Assembly (NCBI GenBank): GCA_000827205.1
Contig: KN832557.1
Span: forward strand, 628,493 to 692,492
Source of the DNA: Plicaturopsis crispa FD-325 SS-3
Taxonomy: Eukaryota; Basidiomycota; Agaricomycetes; Amylocorticiales; Amylocorticiaceae
Direction of reading: 5' to 3'
DNA: 64,000 nucleotides
The translations under genes and the position numbers were made by a program. Below, piece after piece: positions 1 through 12,248 of the stretch (its first letter is position 1; each line of letters opens with the position of its first letter). A model generated the notes under the pieces. It ran no database searches and was not told the origin of the DNA. It was given only the letters and a program-made list of their open reading frames with translations.

Positions 1-2640
1 AGACTCGTTTGAGGAAACAAAACATCTCGTCGAGTCTGTCTTCCGCGCCGTCTGGAATGAGTTCTACGCTTGGGAGGACGCGTACTGTCGGACAGCCGTC
101 GCCGCACACGCGAGAAAGCGCGGCGCCGCGCGTACCTCGACGGCTTGCACCCCATCTTTCGTGCACTCGGACGTCGGAGTACTCATTGAAGACGCGACAG
201 ACATCATTGACACGCGATATTACTCCGAGGAGGGGGTTCTCGAGGGCTCTGCACGAATACCAGTGCATACGCTCGAGCTTGATGGCTTCACACCGCACGC
301 GCCTTACGAATTTTGCACGCCGTCGAGTCGCAATATTCTGGTCGGTGACGATTCGGACGACATGAACTTCATTCCGTACGCCGACGACCCAAAATTTGAC
401 ATCGCGACTCTCAATAGCCATTACGAATCCTTTTCGTGGCAGAAAAGACACGACTCTGGACCTGACTGTGAGCGATTGTTGTGATTTGCAAAGAGGCTAT
501 GTATGAACTGACGTGTGTTAGTAGAGGCCATCGTCGTAGAGACCGCGCGTAGGCTGAACTCCGTACATGGCGTTCGACTTGCACATATCGATGAAACCGA
601 AGTGTTGCCCTTAGAGCTCATTTCTAGGCCTGGAAAGGCCGGGCTGGTTTATCCCCCACGTCAACGGTACCTACATGCGTCCTTCAAACCACGTGTATAC
701 AGACCTGACCTTCTGCCTGTGGACTTAGAGAAACGATCAAGTGGCCTGGACAATCAACATTTCCATTGAACACGTCCACTGTGCCAGAAGCTTGCGATTT
801 GAAGGCTCGGCTAGTCAGCTGCGCCCAGCTGTTCTGTCCTAATCTCAATTGTGTTCAGCCGTGCTGCCCCGTCCATGGTAATGCACCTTCTGTCTCAAGC
901 TGGAACGTTTTCCAATAGTCATTCACAGTCGAAACATTGCCCACGAAAGATCTGACGCCGTCCATGACAAGCTCCGAATTGGTGAGTGAAATACAGACTG
1001 CCTGTAGTGCAGAATGCGCTCTTTTATCGGAACCGAACGTTATGGTACGTGCTTACGAATATTGTCGATATTACCGAAACCGTAACATCTCGCATAGGAA
1101 GACGTGGCATGGGATAACATTGCGACTGACACGCTACGCACCATCCTGGGGGTATCGCCTGACCTTTCACCGTGTGCTTTGGCCGCTCTTTGTCAAAAAT
1201 CATGTCGAGAGGTTCGTATCATTTTCTTCAGGAGCCCGGAGAAGTCTGACATGTACAGGTCCTCGCTATGAGGAAGAGGATATTCCCCGATAAAGTTGTT
1301 CACAGTCTACAGACGATGAAAAGACCACTGTCAAGAAAGGGCTCGAGCCGTATACCAGAGTTCGAGGGTACGCTATAATACCTTGATTTTGCTAATATTT
1401 CGCTCATTTAATCGTACAGATGCCAAGGCGGACACCTACACACCGTGAGCATTCTATGTCTGCCCGTTCTACGATCGCTTATCCGGCGTGTCAGGAACGA
1501 GCCATGCTTCCATGACGGCCCCTGCGACAAGCGTAGCCAATGTGCATGCTACCTCAACAAGGCCCATTGCGGGCGGAATTGCGGATGTGGACTGAGCTGT
1601 GAGTCGCGACGACTTTGGTATCACGAATGCCGCTGATGGACCACTGCGTACACAGGCAAGCGCCGGCACCGCGGGTGCCGATGTGTCAAGGCTATCGAGG
1701 GCGATGTGCGCGTGTGTGGAACGCAACGCTGCTCGTGTTTCAGGGAGTTCCGAGAATGCGACCCCGAGCTCTGCCACAACTGTGATGCTAAGTAAGTGGG
1801 ACATTCATGTCACGCTAAAGCAACGTGCACTGACTTTCAAACCGTGTGCAGAAGTGACTGATCCACTATATTTATCCATGATATGTGGCCTAACAGGTTT
1901 CCGAAATTGTATCTTATAGATGCGCATGAAGGAAGCTGCGGTAATTGCGACATACAACTCGGCCGGAAGAAGGTGAATATTGCGAAGTATGTACAACTCC
2001 ATTCCCATTTGAACGTTGTTTCGGCAGGGTCTCGAAATCAAGAGCAGCCACTGGGGGCTAGGAGCTTTTCTCACCGAGAGTGCGCACCAGCATGATCTAA
2101 TCGCCGGTATGTACGATATTTGCTGCCCGCAGTGAGTTTGAGCTCATCGAATTTTATCTTTGCAATAGAGTATATCGGCGAGCTCATCTTCGAACCGACG
2201 TGTGACAGTCGCGAGTACGTGCATAATTCTTCGCACGCTGGTTTCCGACTAGATGCTGACTGTAGCTGCAAACAACATAGCGTTTTAGTCAAGCACCGAA
2301 AGAGAAACTATATATTTGGGCTGAATGAGACGCTTGTGCTCGATGCGTCTAAAGTAGGGAACGAGACACGCTTTTTAAATCACGTTCGGGCAGACATGGC
2401 CAACGCTCGAGCATGCGGTGCGTATCATCCGGGAAACATGTCAATTTATTCATTCTGACCACTCCGGGACAGTTCGACTAGTAAATGGCGAGCACCGCAT
2501 CGGTATCTTTGCCAGTGAGCATGTTTTCTCATGCATGTTTGCACTCTCGGCCAGCTAATAGACATTTTCTCGTAGCAAAATCGATCAAAGCCGGGGAAGA
2601 AGTACTTTTCGACTACGGGGCCGCGTTTTTTGCGGAGTGA
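1..2640 (+). CDS. Ezh2-like histone-lysine N-methyltransferase (CXC-SET), 5' end outside window
   Basis: Probable histone H3 lysine methyltransferase of the Enhancer-of-zeste (PRC2 catalytic) family, acting in the nucleus. The reading frame is already open at base 2 and runs through about a dozen short introns. A SANT-like segment near 1100-1210 ends in ALCQKSC, like the KTC motif of EZH2. Two cysteine-rich CXC blocks follow at about 1498-1608 and 1655-1795, with CDKRSQCACYLNKAHCGRNC and ECDPELCHNC. The SET domain spans about 2040-2640 and shows EYIGELI, RFLNH, NGEHRIGIFA and EEVLFDYG before the TGA. The usual NHSxxPNC motif is altered here: NH is kept but the PNC part is not obvious. Exon order and split codons match the copy at 14170-16937, which supports an intact gene. 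The family call is firm; the target residue (H3K27 in known members) is inferred. Start codon is off the window. Confidence 0.85.
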
Positions 2641-2960
2641 GCTGGATATGATCGCAGGGTTCGTTGAAACTGTGGGATGGCAAGATACAATCCATCTTCT
2701 GCAGCTTATGATACTGACTATGAGCATACATATTAATACAAGTAGCTGTCAACATTGTCTATAACTACACAGCCCAGGCCCGCGCACAACCATAGGCTTG
2801 ACTCGTCGGTGCTGGGGAAACACCATTGTGGCACACCGGCTACGCACACGTGATAACAATGGTGACCGTGGCGCGTCGACTTCCGACTCCGACGTGTCCG
2901 ACTCTGAAAGTGCCAACTGCACTTGCTCCTAACCTCTACCTTTGCTTTGCTCGTCGCACA
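2641..2960. other. Intergenic region, no gene seen
   Basis: Spacer between two same-strand genes: the stop of the Ezh2-like gene and the chosen ATG of the F-box gene at 2961. It must hold the terminator of the first and the promoter of the second. An open frame from 2826 runs into the F-box start, but it lacks homology and the ATG at 2961 gives a typical basic N-terminus. I see no RNA gene or repeat. Confidence 0.5.
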
Positions 2961-5565
2961 ATGGCTACACGACGCTTAACTAGGATCAAGAAATTAGCCA
3001 ACGCACAGTTGCTTAAAGACTACGCAGCAAATCCGAATACTCTGTCCGAGCAGAGTTCGGGACCGTCGGACCACAGTTCAAAGTCGCGTCCGAAGAAACG
3101 TCGAAGAGCGACGGAAGAAGGAGACACATCCGCTCAAAGTACGAAGCGGGCAAGGAAAGCGCGTATGAAGCTCAGCTATTTGCCCGAAATGCCACTGGAT
3201 ATTCTAGACGAGGTCAGTGCATTTGCCGCCAGTTGGGCCTTGAGTCTCAATGGCATACTCTCATGATTAGATATTTGGATATCTCCTACCACTCGATATT
3301 CTCCGTCTCTCCTGGGCAAACAAAGCTTTCCGGTTCATTCTATTGCATCGGTCCTCCGTTGCAGTGTGGAGATCCGCTCTGTCGAACTTTCGAGTGGACG
3401 CTCCAGACTTTCCGGATACCCCTTTTGACCTCAATGAGCCGCAATTTATTAGCATGATGTTCTCTAACCACTGCCACGTACGCTTTGCTCTTTTCTACCT
3501 CATACCTGTCGAGTATCTACCTAACGCTTGAAATAGTTTTGCACTGGTCATGCACCGAAAACGAGTATCCTCTGGTTATTCAGGATTCGGTGCTGCAAGA
3601 CCTGCATTCCTGACCAGTATGTCATCTCATGATCGCATAGATGTGTAACGATGTATTTACCGCATAGTATTTAGGTTCGATATAAACCCTGTGTACGACT
3701 GGACGAATTTCACCAAAGAAGATAGGAAACTTCTTCTAGTCGAGGACGTTCATATTGATGGTAGGTCATGTCTGTTGTATCATTAACCGTGCTTACAGTT
3801 ATATATTAGGCGGCAAAAAGTACTGCGTCTTGATGGATGCGTTCAGGACACTTCGACGGGAGCTTCCTACGCTAAGCGAAGAAGAGAAAGCGGAAAGACG
3901 CCAGCGTATCGCTCGAATTAAGCTGGTAGGTTACATATGCCTCTTAATATGACTGTATTGCTCACATAGTCGCTCTCCGAATAAACAGAGTGGACACATG
4001 CTTCAATCATGGCAAAAAGAATTCGACAGTGGCCGCTGCAATAGTCGTAGAGATGCACGCATGCGCAGAAAGCAGGCGTGAGTTTCTCCTCTCCTTATCA
4101 CACTACATAGTGGTGCTCACATGGCCATCCTCGACGTCGACGTCAGTATCATTGACAAACTCGAAGCAGGAGTTTGGGCCGAAGAATTCACGCACGTCAA
4201 TAGGGACAGGTTTTACAACCTATCGGCCCTCAAGCAGTCGACGGATTTGACTGAGCGATGTGCGTCCCATTTGATACACTATTAATGCCTCTCCCATAGA
4301 TGCTGAAGGCACACTTGTCCCAAATAGCGTGGAAAAGGATCGAACCTACTCTCAATAAGTTCATGGAGGCACATCGCGCCGCCCGCCTCAAGCGCGAGCG
4401 TCCTGAGCGCACGATGGCCGCCGTCTTTGTCCTTCGCCCCCTCCTTGATGCATACAACCTCGCCCAACCCGCCGACGTCACCCTCGTCGATCTGGCAGAC
4501 GTCTGCCTCATGCCCCAATTCAAGGCTGTCATTGCCGATACCCCGCCTGACGTCCCCGTCACTCCCGAGAGCTTTCGCGATGCCATGGAGCAGCTACCAC
4601 GCCTCAGCTCTCAGTGGCGTGAGGACGCGACCAGGCGTCTCCGCGAAGCTCTCGCGGCGTCCTCGCGCACCGGAAACCTCGCCCTGGATTTAGCTGTCTC
4701 CGTCTTCCAGTCCACTGTCTCCCGAAGAATATTCACCGCCGCGGAAGCGCTCAGGCACCACGACCCGGCATCCTCTTGCTTCATTACCGGCGACAGGCAG
4801 CCTCACCCTGACGAGCATTTTAGTCGCGCCTTCCGGGCCTGCGATGTGAGCACGTGGATGGTGATGAATTCGGGGAACGGGGACGGGGAGAATCGCATGC
4901 GATTCGCGCGTGACGCGCGCATCGACGGGGCTGTAAGAGATGTGGTTGCTGTGGGCGGGCAGGATCCAGAGACGGTGACGGCGGCGGAGATGGATGCGCT
5001 GGACCCGTGGGTCAAGTGCTGCTGGTGCTTTGAGCACTGCCCCTTCGAGATGGATCGGAATGTGGGCATGCATTGGAGGACTGCGGTATGCCTCCCTTTA
5101 TTTATGTGAAGTTTTGTTCCAAAGATCTGACATTCTGTCGACAGGTCGAGCATGCCCTCGGGCCAAACTCGTTTTGCAACTTGAAGGACCTTTCGCCTAT
5201 CGGTCCCCGCCTGTGGCGTGTCTTGAATGAAGCAGAGACGCGAATAGCAAGGCGTCGACGGGATAATCGACATATGCTAAATGGTGGTCCACCCCTTGAT
5301 TGCACGTACAGTCGGTGTATACGCTGCAGAAAGGTCTTCGAAGACAAACACATGAAAGGACACCTGAAAAATAGGCGAGTGTTGCATCTACCTTCGAGGA
5401 CCACACGCTTACCGTTCTTCTTATTGAAGGCACGGTGTCGAAAACCTTGTGGATACCAATCGCATTCCCGTGTCTGCAGCCGATGCAGTGTCACATACCG
5501 GTTGGAGAGCGGCCATTGACATCAGTTCGTACTCGGGGGCATGGTATGCTTCTGGAAGGGCGTAA
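2961..5565 (+). CDS. F-box protein with C-terminal zinc-finger-like motif
   Basis: Likely substrate adaptor of an SCF ubiquitin ligase. The N-terminus is basic and serine-rich, with KSRPKKRRR as a candidate nuclear signal. The F-box begins at the end of exon 1 (LPEMPLDILDE) and continues after an intron with IFGYLLPLDILRLSWANKAF and VAVWRSAL. A large central helical region (about 4300-5085) has no recognised domain. Further along are CCWCFEHC and CIRCRKVF followed by HMKGHLKNRH, which resembles a C2H2 finger. The histidine after KNR is read only if bases 5375-5429 are removed as a GC-AG intron; the protein then continues to the TAA at 5563-5565. Reading straight through would give an unrelated basic tail. 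Many such F-box proteins occur in Agaricomycetes, usually without known targets. Some internal splice sites, for example near 3965-4000 and 4078-4120, are less certain. Confidence 0.75.
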
Positions 5566-5918
5566 TAGACTGATGCTACAAAGTACTGTAAGTGTGTTCT
5601 CTATGTAACACACTCTACAATGGAGATGTTGTCCTATGGATAGTACGCGTGCTGTCTTGTTTTTTCTGCCTCGAGCGTAGTAGCTGTAACTCTCAAGATA
5701 CGGTAGACTTGGCCACTCGACTCGCGAGCAATATTAATGATATCAGCATTTCCACGTGTTCCGGCCGGAGACGGATACAAAGTGTCCACGCTCGGTCTTC
5801 TTCCTCTCCGAAGCAACTCCGAGGAACATATCGAGAACGAGAACATATCGCTTCAGATACCAGTTGCCTTGTTTTCCGCACCCAGTTCCCAACTACCGCC
5901 GCACCAAGAATCGCAGGC
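5566..5918. other. Upstream region of HAP3
   Basis: About 350 bases between the F-box stop and the HAP3 ATG on the same strand. It presumably carries the HAP3 promoter and 5' UTR. A frame open through this region continues into HAP3 but shows no conserved sequence before MSEIQP, so I treat it as non-coding. Confidence 0.45.
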
Positions 5919-6507
5919 ATGTCCGAGATACAGCCAGTGATTGCGCCGCAGGACGATGGAACAGGCGTCGCCGAGGAAGCTGCGGCGCAAGAGGCTCCTG
6001 AGCCGGCCCCGATCACAGAGCAAGAAGTCGGCGAGTACCGCGAACAGGATCGCTTTCTGCCAGTACGCCCCAGTCTTTCATGGTCCAGTGCGCCTCCATA
6101 TGCTCACCGTGAACGTCCCGGCTGTGTAGATTGCCAACGTGTCGCGCATAATGAAGGCGTCCGTGCCGCCCACGGCGAAGATCGCGAAGGACGCGAAGGA
6201 GTGCGTGCAGGAGTGCGTCTCCGAGTTCATCAGCTTCATCACGTCGGAGGCGTCGGAAAAATGCCAGGTGGAGAAGCGGAAAACGATTGGTGGGGAGGAC
6301 ATTCTCTATGCCATGACCACCCTTGGCTTCGAGAACTATGCGGAGACGCTGAAGATACATCTCGCCAAGCTGCGGCAGGTGCGTGTCATTCCGTATCTTT
6401 TTTTCGCCTTTACGCTGGGCTGATCGCTTTGACAGAGTCAAGCTGCAGCGGCTGCATCATCATCCTCGCGTTACGCGCTGCCAGACCGTGGAGGAGAAGA
6501 CGATTGA
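5919..6507 (+). CDS. HAP3: CCAAT-binding factor subunit B (NF-YB / HapC / Hap3)
   Basis: Histone-fold subunit of the trimeric CCAAT-box transcription factor (NF-Y/HAP complex), acting with the A and C subunits in the nucleus. The first exon (5919-6062) encodes an acidic, alanine-rich N-terminus ending in [10 protein letters not shown]. The second (6130-6378) encodes the whole conserved core: [49 protein letters not shown] and [19 protein letters not shown]. The third (6436-6507) adds a short alanine/serine tail ending [10 protein letters not shown] and TGA. The core matches NF-YB almost residue for residue, and the intron between DRFLP and IANVSR falls at the start of the conserved domain. 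The protein is short (about 155 residues), as in other fungal NF-YB subunits. Call is firm. Confidence 0.95.
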
Positions 6508-6813
6508 GGGCAAACTACACTGGACCTGTACTTTAGATAACTACCTAGATTGTAATGTCTCTTCTGTTGTATTATTTGATTCTCTGACAGCTAATATTTT
6601 TTCCCAACCGAGATGGTGGTCAGACAGATTCATGGCTGAGCGGGTCTCTCGTCGATATCCTCAAAACGTTAGACGTCATTATGGTACTCGAGACTCGAGG
6701 GGGTATATGTACAGGCATTAATATAGCAGAGATCCTCGAAGTAAATGATCCATACAAACAGCCTCACTGAAATAGCGATATATCCATCCTAGATAGTAGT
6801 AACTCCCAGTGGC
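6508..6813. other. Convergent 3' intergenic region
   Basis: Spacer between the stops of HAP3 (plus strand) and the unrecognised protein on the minus strand. It is AT-rich compared with the flanking exons, consistent with two 3' UTRs and polyadenylation signals. No ORF or RNA gene is supported. Confidence 0.5.
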
Positions 6814-8025
6814 CTAGGCATCTCCACGGTGCGCAAGGAATGCCCCCATATCCCTACTCTTGCCCCTTGCCCCGCCGAACCCAGCACTCGGGAAGCCGCC
6901 GTACGCCGCATCGGTATTTTCTTCAGGATAACCCTCAAATACCATGGGCTGTAGTCGCTCGTTTGCTGGGGAAACGATGTCCGGGGAGCCTACGAAAGGC
7001 ATGTTGGGCTGTACAGGAGACGGCAGCGACTGAGACTGCGACGTCGACGAAGAGGACTTCTTCGAGGACTTGGACTTCCGGGATTTTTTGGGCTGGGACG
7101 AGGGCACAAGGGACGAAGAGTCTGACCGGGATCGTGTTGACGGCGGGAGGGGGACCATGTGCGGGGACATTTGGGAGGCATAGTGGTGATTGTAGTGGGG
7201 GACGTCCGACTGCGACGCCGAGGTTCGTGAGCGGGAGTCAGAGCCGTTGGAGTTCTTGTCCGTCGTTTTACGGACGTACAATTCGCCGCCGAGATCAGCA
7301 GCATCCTCGTCGGCTTCGGCGTCGCCCACGGGCGCTGACATGTACGGGCCAAACACTTCGGACTGCGAGGCAGGGGCGCGGTGGAACGGTGAGGGAATGT
7401 GGGGATAAGCGGAACCGCTTCCCGGGAAACCCTCGAACTCCTCCTGACCACCCAAAGCGATAGACTTCGCAGCCTCCTTCAACGCCTTGCGCTCACGCCT
7501 ACGCCTCCGCCGTTCCTCCTTCTGCCGTCTCTCCTCTTCTGCCGCCGCCTCTGCCGCCGCCGCCCTCGCATCCATCTGCGCCGCCGACATACCCTCGATC
7601 GCAGACGAGTCGAGGGCAGCAGCGTCTGAATCGAGTGTGGTGGTAGATATGGTCCCCGGCCGCCTGCGCGTGCGCCTGTTCAACGCATCCGAGCCCTCGT
7701 CATCGGGCAGCTGTATCGGCGGCCGCCCAAAGAGATTCCACCCCAACACGGTGATATGTTTGGGGAACCCGCGCCGTTGCCTGCGCTTCCGCTGGCCCGC
7801 GCCCGACCCTATATTGGAGTGAAGGGAGAGCGTCTCCGCCTCGGTGTCGGTGTCCCCTGCATCGGCTAGGAGACCCTCTAGCTCGTCGGAACGTGCGCGA
7901 CGTATGCCGGCACCGTCGAGCGTTTGATGGTCGGCGTCGTCGCCGTCAGAATCAGACGACCTGAAGCATGGCAGGCAGGACCCAACAGCCGCCTGGATGC
8001 TATCAGACCAGGAGAAAGATGCCAT
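6814..8025 (-). CDS. Unrecognised serine/arginine-rich, low-complexity protein
   Basis: Single uninterrupted exon of about 403 codons from the ATG at 8025. A longer frame reaches an ATG at 8124, but the second methionine (MASFSWSDSIQAAVGSCLPC) begins the part that looks structured, so I prefer it. Visible features in order are a cysteine pair near the N-terminus (SCLPCF) that could be lipidated, an acidic stretch, a short hydrophobic block GFPKHITVLGWNLFGRPPI, and an alanine/glutamate/arginine helix (AAAAEAAAEEERRQ then poly-Arg) that could form a coiled coil. A long Ser/Pro-rich disordered half follows with KSRKSKSSKKSSSS. I do not recognise a catalytic domain. Codon quality and the long frame support a real gene. 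Membrane association through the CC pair is only a guess. Confidence 0.7.
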   Translation of the reverse strand: MASFSWSDSIQAAVGSCLPCFRSSDSDGDDADHQTLDGAGIRRARSDELEGLLADAGDTDTEAETLSLHSNIGSGAGQRKRRQRRGFPKHITVLGWNLFGRPPIQLPDDEGSDALNRRTRRRPGTISTTTLDSDAAALDSSAIEGMSAAQMDARAAAAEAAAEEERRQKEERRRRRRERKALKEAAKSIALGGQEEFEGFPGSGSAYPHIPSPFHRAPASQSEVFGPYMSAPVGDAEADEDAADLGGELYVRKTTDKNSNGSDSRSRTSASQSDVPHYNHHYASQMSPHMVPLPPSTRSRSDSSSLVPSSQPKKSRKSKSSKKSSSSTSQSQSLPSPVQPNMPFVGSPDIVSPANERLQPMVFEGYPEENTDAAYGGFPSAGFGGARGKSRDMGAFLAHRGDA

Positions 8026-8554
8026 CGACGTGGTAGAAAGAGAGAGGTAACGCGAGGACTGTGATTTACATGAGCGTCTTGAAGGACCATATGGTGGCTC
8101 CGGCTCCGGGACAGGACGCATCACCGGATGTAGTAACCTGGACCGGCGTCTTCAACCAACTTACACTGACAGTTAATTCTAAATACTACTAGTGGTAGTT
8201 GCTTTATGCATGTACGAACGATAGCTAGCAAGCGTACACTACCAGTCAGGCTACCGGAGAAGATATTTGAATGTAAAGCTTGAAGCTTGAAGTCCAGCTC
8301 AGGCTCTCCGAGTTCTTGCTTCAGCATCGACCCAGACGCAATTGCACAAGCTGTTGTACAATATGCGAAATAATTTATATGATCCGTTGCAAGGAATATA
8401 CAGTAGATGTGCTAGCCTTGGGCCTTAAGTATGTGTCTAATGGAAAGGAAAGGATCAATAGTCCAATGCGTTTCGCCAGAGTAGCTATTGGAACAACTCC
8501 ACGATCACAGATTGCGTTTTACCGTCCCGTATTGCCTAGAGGAAAGACCCGCGA
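8026..8554. other. Intergenic region between two minus-strand genes
   Basis: Lies between the preferred start of the serine-rich protein and the stop of phenylalanine ammonia-lyase, both on the minus strand. It should contain the promoter of the former. Bases 8026-8124 could be coding if the upstream ATG is used. Nothing else is recognisable. Confidence 0.4.
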
Positions 8555-11020
8555 TCAGTACTTATACTGAGAGTGACATGTATGGGAAAGGTGTCTTACC
8601 TCGTGAATTAGGGAGACGTTTTGGCCAATGGTTACATCATCCTCCCCGAGACCGTTCGCGAAACCTGACAAGTTCTCCGACCCATGCATCCGCACGCCCA
8701 ATGTGAGCCGCACAAATTCGTACACTGGCCGCGTCTTGTTCAGGTACCCACTCGCGGGCGCAGCGCCTTTCGCGCCCGACAAGTAGTCGCGCCTGAGGCC
8801 CTCAAGAAGCGCGGTCGCGCGAGCCGCTACCTGGACGCGGAATATTGGAATGGCCGTGAGGGCAGCGCTGGCGGAGGCTGCGTCGGTGAACACAGGGCCG
8901 GTGAAGAAGTCTAGGATAGCCGTAGTGCTCGATGCGGCGACCTTTTTCATGCGGTCCACTGCGTCCATTGTGCTCGTGCTCTCGAGGGTCTCCTGCATTC
9001 TCTTCAACACTGTGCGCGTGAGGGAAACGCGTTTGGAGTCAGTCAGTCCAGCGCCGAAGCTCCTAGAAAGTTCTTCTGCGGCGATGACAGCGAATCCGGC
9101 GTTGAATTCCGCCTGAAGGGCGCGGAGATCGAGCGCTTGACAGAGGACGTAGAGGTACGAAGCGGTCAAAAGCGACAAGACCTCCAAAGAATTGATAGTC
9201 GCTCGAGCAGAAATCAGGGCCAAAGAGCTGCGAGAAATCAAGATAAGCAAAAGGCCTCGGATTCAAAACATGCGAGACAAAACTTACTTGACGGCCTGGT
9301 TATGCATTTCTGCGGACTGAATATGGGTTGAGACGGGGTTAGCGAGATACCCAAGCTCGCCAACATATGCGGCGGTGGCAATGTCGATGCCCTTCGCGTG
9401 TGATAGTCGAGGGAGGGGTCGGTCGCGGCAAGCGAAGGCGGCAGTCCGCGGTTCATGGCCGGATTCACAAGCTCCGCGCACTGCGCGAAAAGTAGCTTGC
9501 CAATGTGGTGTAGCGATAGACGAGTCTTCTCCATTGCATTGGTCACAGACATCGCCATGAAGTTTCCCCCGGAATGGACTTTGCCCGTCTCGCCGTCGAC
9601 GAGGGGGTTGTCCGTAGTGGAGTTACACTCGATAGTGATGGTAGCGAGGGCGCTAAGGAGGTCCTCAATTTGAGGGCCTAGGAACTGTGGCGCTGTCCGC
9701 AATGGATACCGATCCTGTCGCAGAGTGCCGTGATCCTCAGCAATAGAGACTTCCTCTTCGTGAGTCTCGGCGAAGCTGCTGCCATCGAGAAGATCCCAAA
9801 TAGTACTCGCTGCTTCGATCTAGTCACTCGTCAGAGATTTCCAGTGAATACAAGATGTGAGAACGCACCTGGCCAGGATGAGGACGTGCAGTGTCGTGGA
9901 TGAAGGGGTCGAACGAGCCCCGCGTCCCCGCAAGTGCTTCAGTACCCATGGCAGTGCACACCTGAGCCAAAAGTGCCAAGTGCACAGCATCGTTCAACGC
10001 GAGCGCGGCTACAGAGGCAGAGAAAGCCGTGCCGTTCAGAATGCCAAGGTGCTCTTTGGACTGGAGAGGAATGGGCTCGATCCCGTGAGCAGACAATGCG
10101 GTACTCGACGGCACTACTTGACGAGCACCAAACATCGCGGGACCATCAAAAACTCGAATCGTGGGGTTGCCAACAAGGGTGCCCGCGATATACGACAAGG
10201 GCGAAAGATCTGGCCGACGAAACCATTGTGAACATTTGACAAGAGAGCAAGTGGAGAGATAGAATTACCTCCTGAGGCAGAAATGCTACCGCGCAGCGGC
10301 ACCATCGGCGTTATGTTCGCATGGAGTAGATCACCCATCTTCTCGATAAGTTCCCAGCGCACGCCAGAGTGCCCGCGAATGAGCGAGTTCATGCGCACGA
10401 CGATGGCACCCCGGACCCAGGACTCGGGCATACTGGTGGAGGCAATCGGATCCAGAAGCGGGAGAGCATCGAGAGGTTTTGTCGTTGAAGAAGGTAGGAT
10501 TCCGTTGTGTTGCATTTGCAGTAAGGCGTGTCCAAGTGCCAAGGTGTTATCAGTACGGGTGTCCGCTACATATTGATGTTCATAAATCCCCGAGCGTGTT
10601 TATGGATCGCAATCGTAATGACACTTACCGCTCCCTCCGAAGCCGGTATTCACGCCGTAGACACTTGTGCCGTTAGCGACTTTGGTGGCGAGCGCGTTTC
10701 TGCTCTTTGAGACACGTGTCTTTACTGAAGACGAACTGTCTAGCTCAACGCTGGCATAGTATCGCGCAGCTGCTGTGACAGCCGGGATAGACAGTGTGTG
10801 GCCATCTATAATGACAGGTTTGCCGTTCCTTCCTCTATATTAGTATCAATTATTTCAGGCACTCATCATGCATCAAAGCTCACTTGTAGCTGTCGAGTTC
10901 TCTATGATCTCTAATGAAAGTCGATAGCAATGTCGATGGGGCAATATTTGTTTTGCGTGGAGCTGAGCCGCTGGCATGAACAGGCTTCAATGGCAAGTTT
11001 TGAACGAAGGTGACGGTCAT
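8555..11020 (-). CDS. PAL: Phenylalanine ammonia-lyase
   Basis: Deaminates L-phenylalanine (and often tyrosine in fungi) to cinnamate and ammonia through the autocatalytic MIO group. The chosen ATG (11020) gives [14 protein letters not shown], and conserved blocks follow in order. These are [15 protein letters not shown] (Tyr of the lid loop), [31 protein letters not shown], the MIO triad in [34 protein letters not shown], and later [27 protein letters not shown]. The last exons hold [10 protein letters not shown] and [15 protein letters not shown]. The Asp of Ala-Ser-Gly-Asp is formed across an intron at 10210-10268, so the active site is intact. The C-terminal end ([10 protein letters not shown] then a short tail to the TGA at 8555) is the least certain part. 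Roughly 730 residues, normal for fungal PAL. The family is certain; exact substrate range is not. Confidence 0.93.
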
Positions 11021-12248
11021 ATTGATAAGGATAAAGGGCGGGGGTCAGGAAGGATTAGAGGCGTTGGTGAGGATAATGACAGCGATAGCAACGTCCTACT
11101 TATACCACAATAGTCGGGTTTCGGTCAATAGAGCGCTAGACCCACGGCACCGTCTCGTATCCGTTTCTGTTCCCTGTTCCTCGATCGTCCTGGGCCATTG
11201 TGTGCAGCCAATCCGCCCAGGACGGACTCGCTTACGAGGCTGTCCAAGAGTCCATCTAAGCGAGACGCAGGATGAGAAATCCAAAGATGTAACACATATA
11301 TCACAGATCAGGCTGTGTCGCGCGTATACGTGAGCAGTACGATGAGAGGTACGAGTCGATTTAGACGTTGGCGACTCGGAGTCAAGACAAGTTGGCAAAA
11401 GTTGAGGCAACGTGGCCACGATTGCGAGGATAAGGTTCAAATTCCGCGGCTGTTCAATTTTCGGCCACTTCCACGTTCCGCCGGCCAGCTTCTGCTTTCT
11501 GCGTCTGCACGGCTACAGGCCTATCGTATGCAAGGCTATGCTGCTCTGGCCGTCGCATTAAGATATCGCACATTGCGGACTAGTTAAAGCTGTAGGAAAT
11601 CTATCCGCTTTGCTGTGCCCGGCGCACGCCGCATCGACGAAATATTCGTCCCTTTCATTATTCATAATACGGCGCTTGAGCGAAACTCTTCGTCCGTGAG
11701 GATCTGCGACCTGTGTGAAAGTTGTGGCTATGTATCGATCTGACGCGTTTCACCTCATGCGCGTATACTACGCACACCGTGATGTGTAGATCGCAATTCC
11801 GGCATTCACATTGATCAGACTCGAAGGCAGAGAGTTGTCCATTGGCGTATGCGAGATGATACAGATGCACTGCGTCGGACGTCCTCAACTACAGAATCTC
11901 CAACTGTGACTCATCTCCTCTCGGACACTAGAATAGTCCGACATCTCTCCCGACCATGCAGGGGCTTTGCCTTTACTTACCTGGAACCTCGGCGCAAGCG
12001 AGAATATGGGGACGACTGATCCTCGTTGTGTCTCAGATTTCGAGGGCGGAGAGTGGCAATGACACAGGAAGCGCTCGCCATACATTCATCGCGGCTCCTC
12101 CGATTGAACTAGATGTCCCCTGAGATACTAGCTCAACTCATGTGCAGTCAAATTCATATGCAATAGTAAGCCAGAATATAAAGTAAGTTATGCATCACCA
12201 CAATCTTGAAACCATGCGACAACGAAAAATAAAAGCTCGACATGATCA
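11021..12248. other. Long upstream region of PAL, no gene supported
   Basis: About 1.2 kb between the PAL start (minus strand) and the ATG18 stop (minus strand). Small open frames exist on both strands, the longest about 110 codons. None shows splice-linked exons or recognisable motifs. It probably contains the PAL promoter and the ATG18 3' UTR. Confidence 0.45.

Noticed and set aside
660-800. Suspected frameshift in the first Ezh2-like gene
   Set aside because: An intron from 667 to 728 and the same change in the paralogue give a continuous, alignable frame (WPG then the cysteine block), so no frameshift is needed.
10200-10290. Apparent broken MIO motif in PAL (ASGGN)
   Set aside because: The Asn is intron sequence. 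Removing 10210-10268 gives the normal [14 protein letters not shown].
8555-11020. PAL as part of a secondary-metabolite cluster
   Set aside because: No polyketide synthase, peptide synthetase, P450 or transporter gene lies nearby; neighbours are housekeeping genes.
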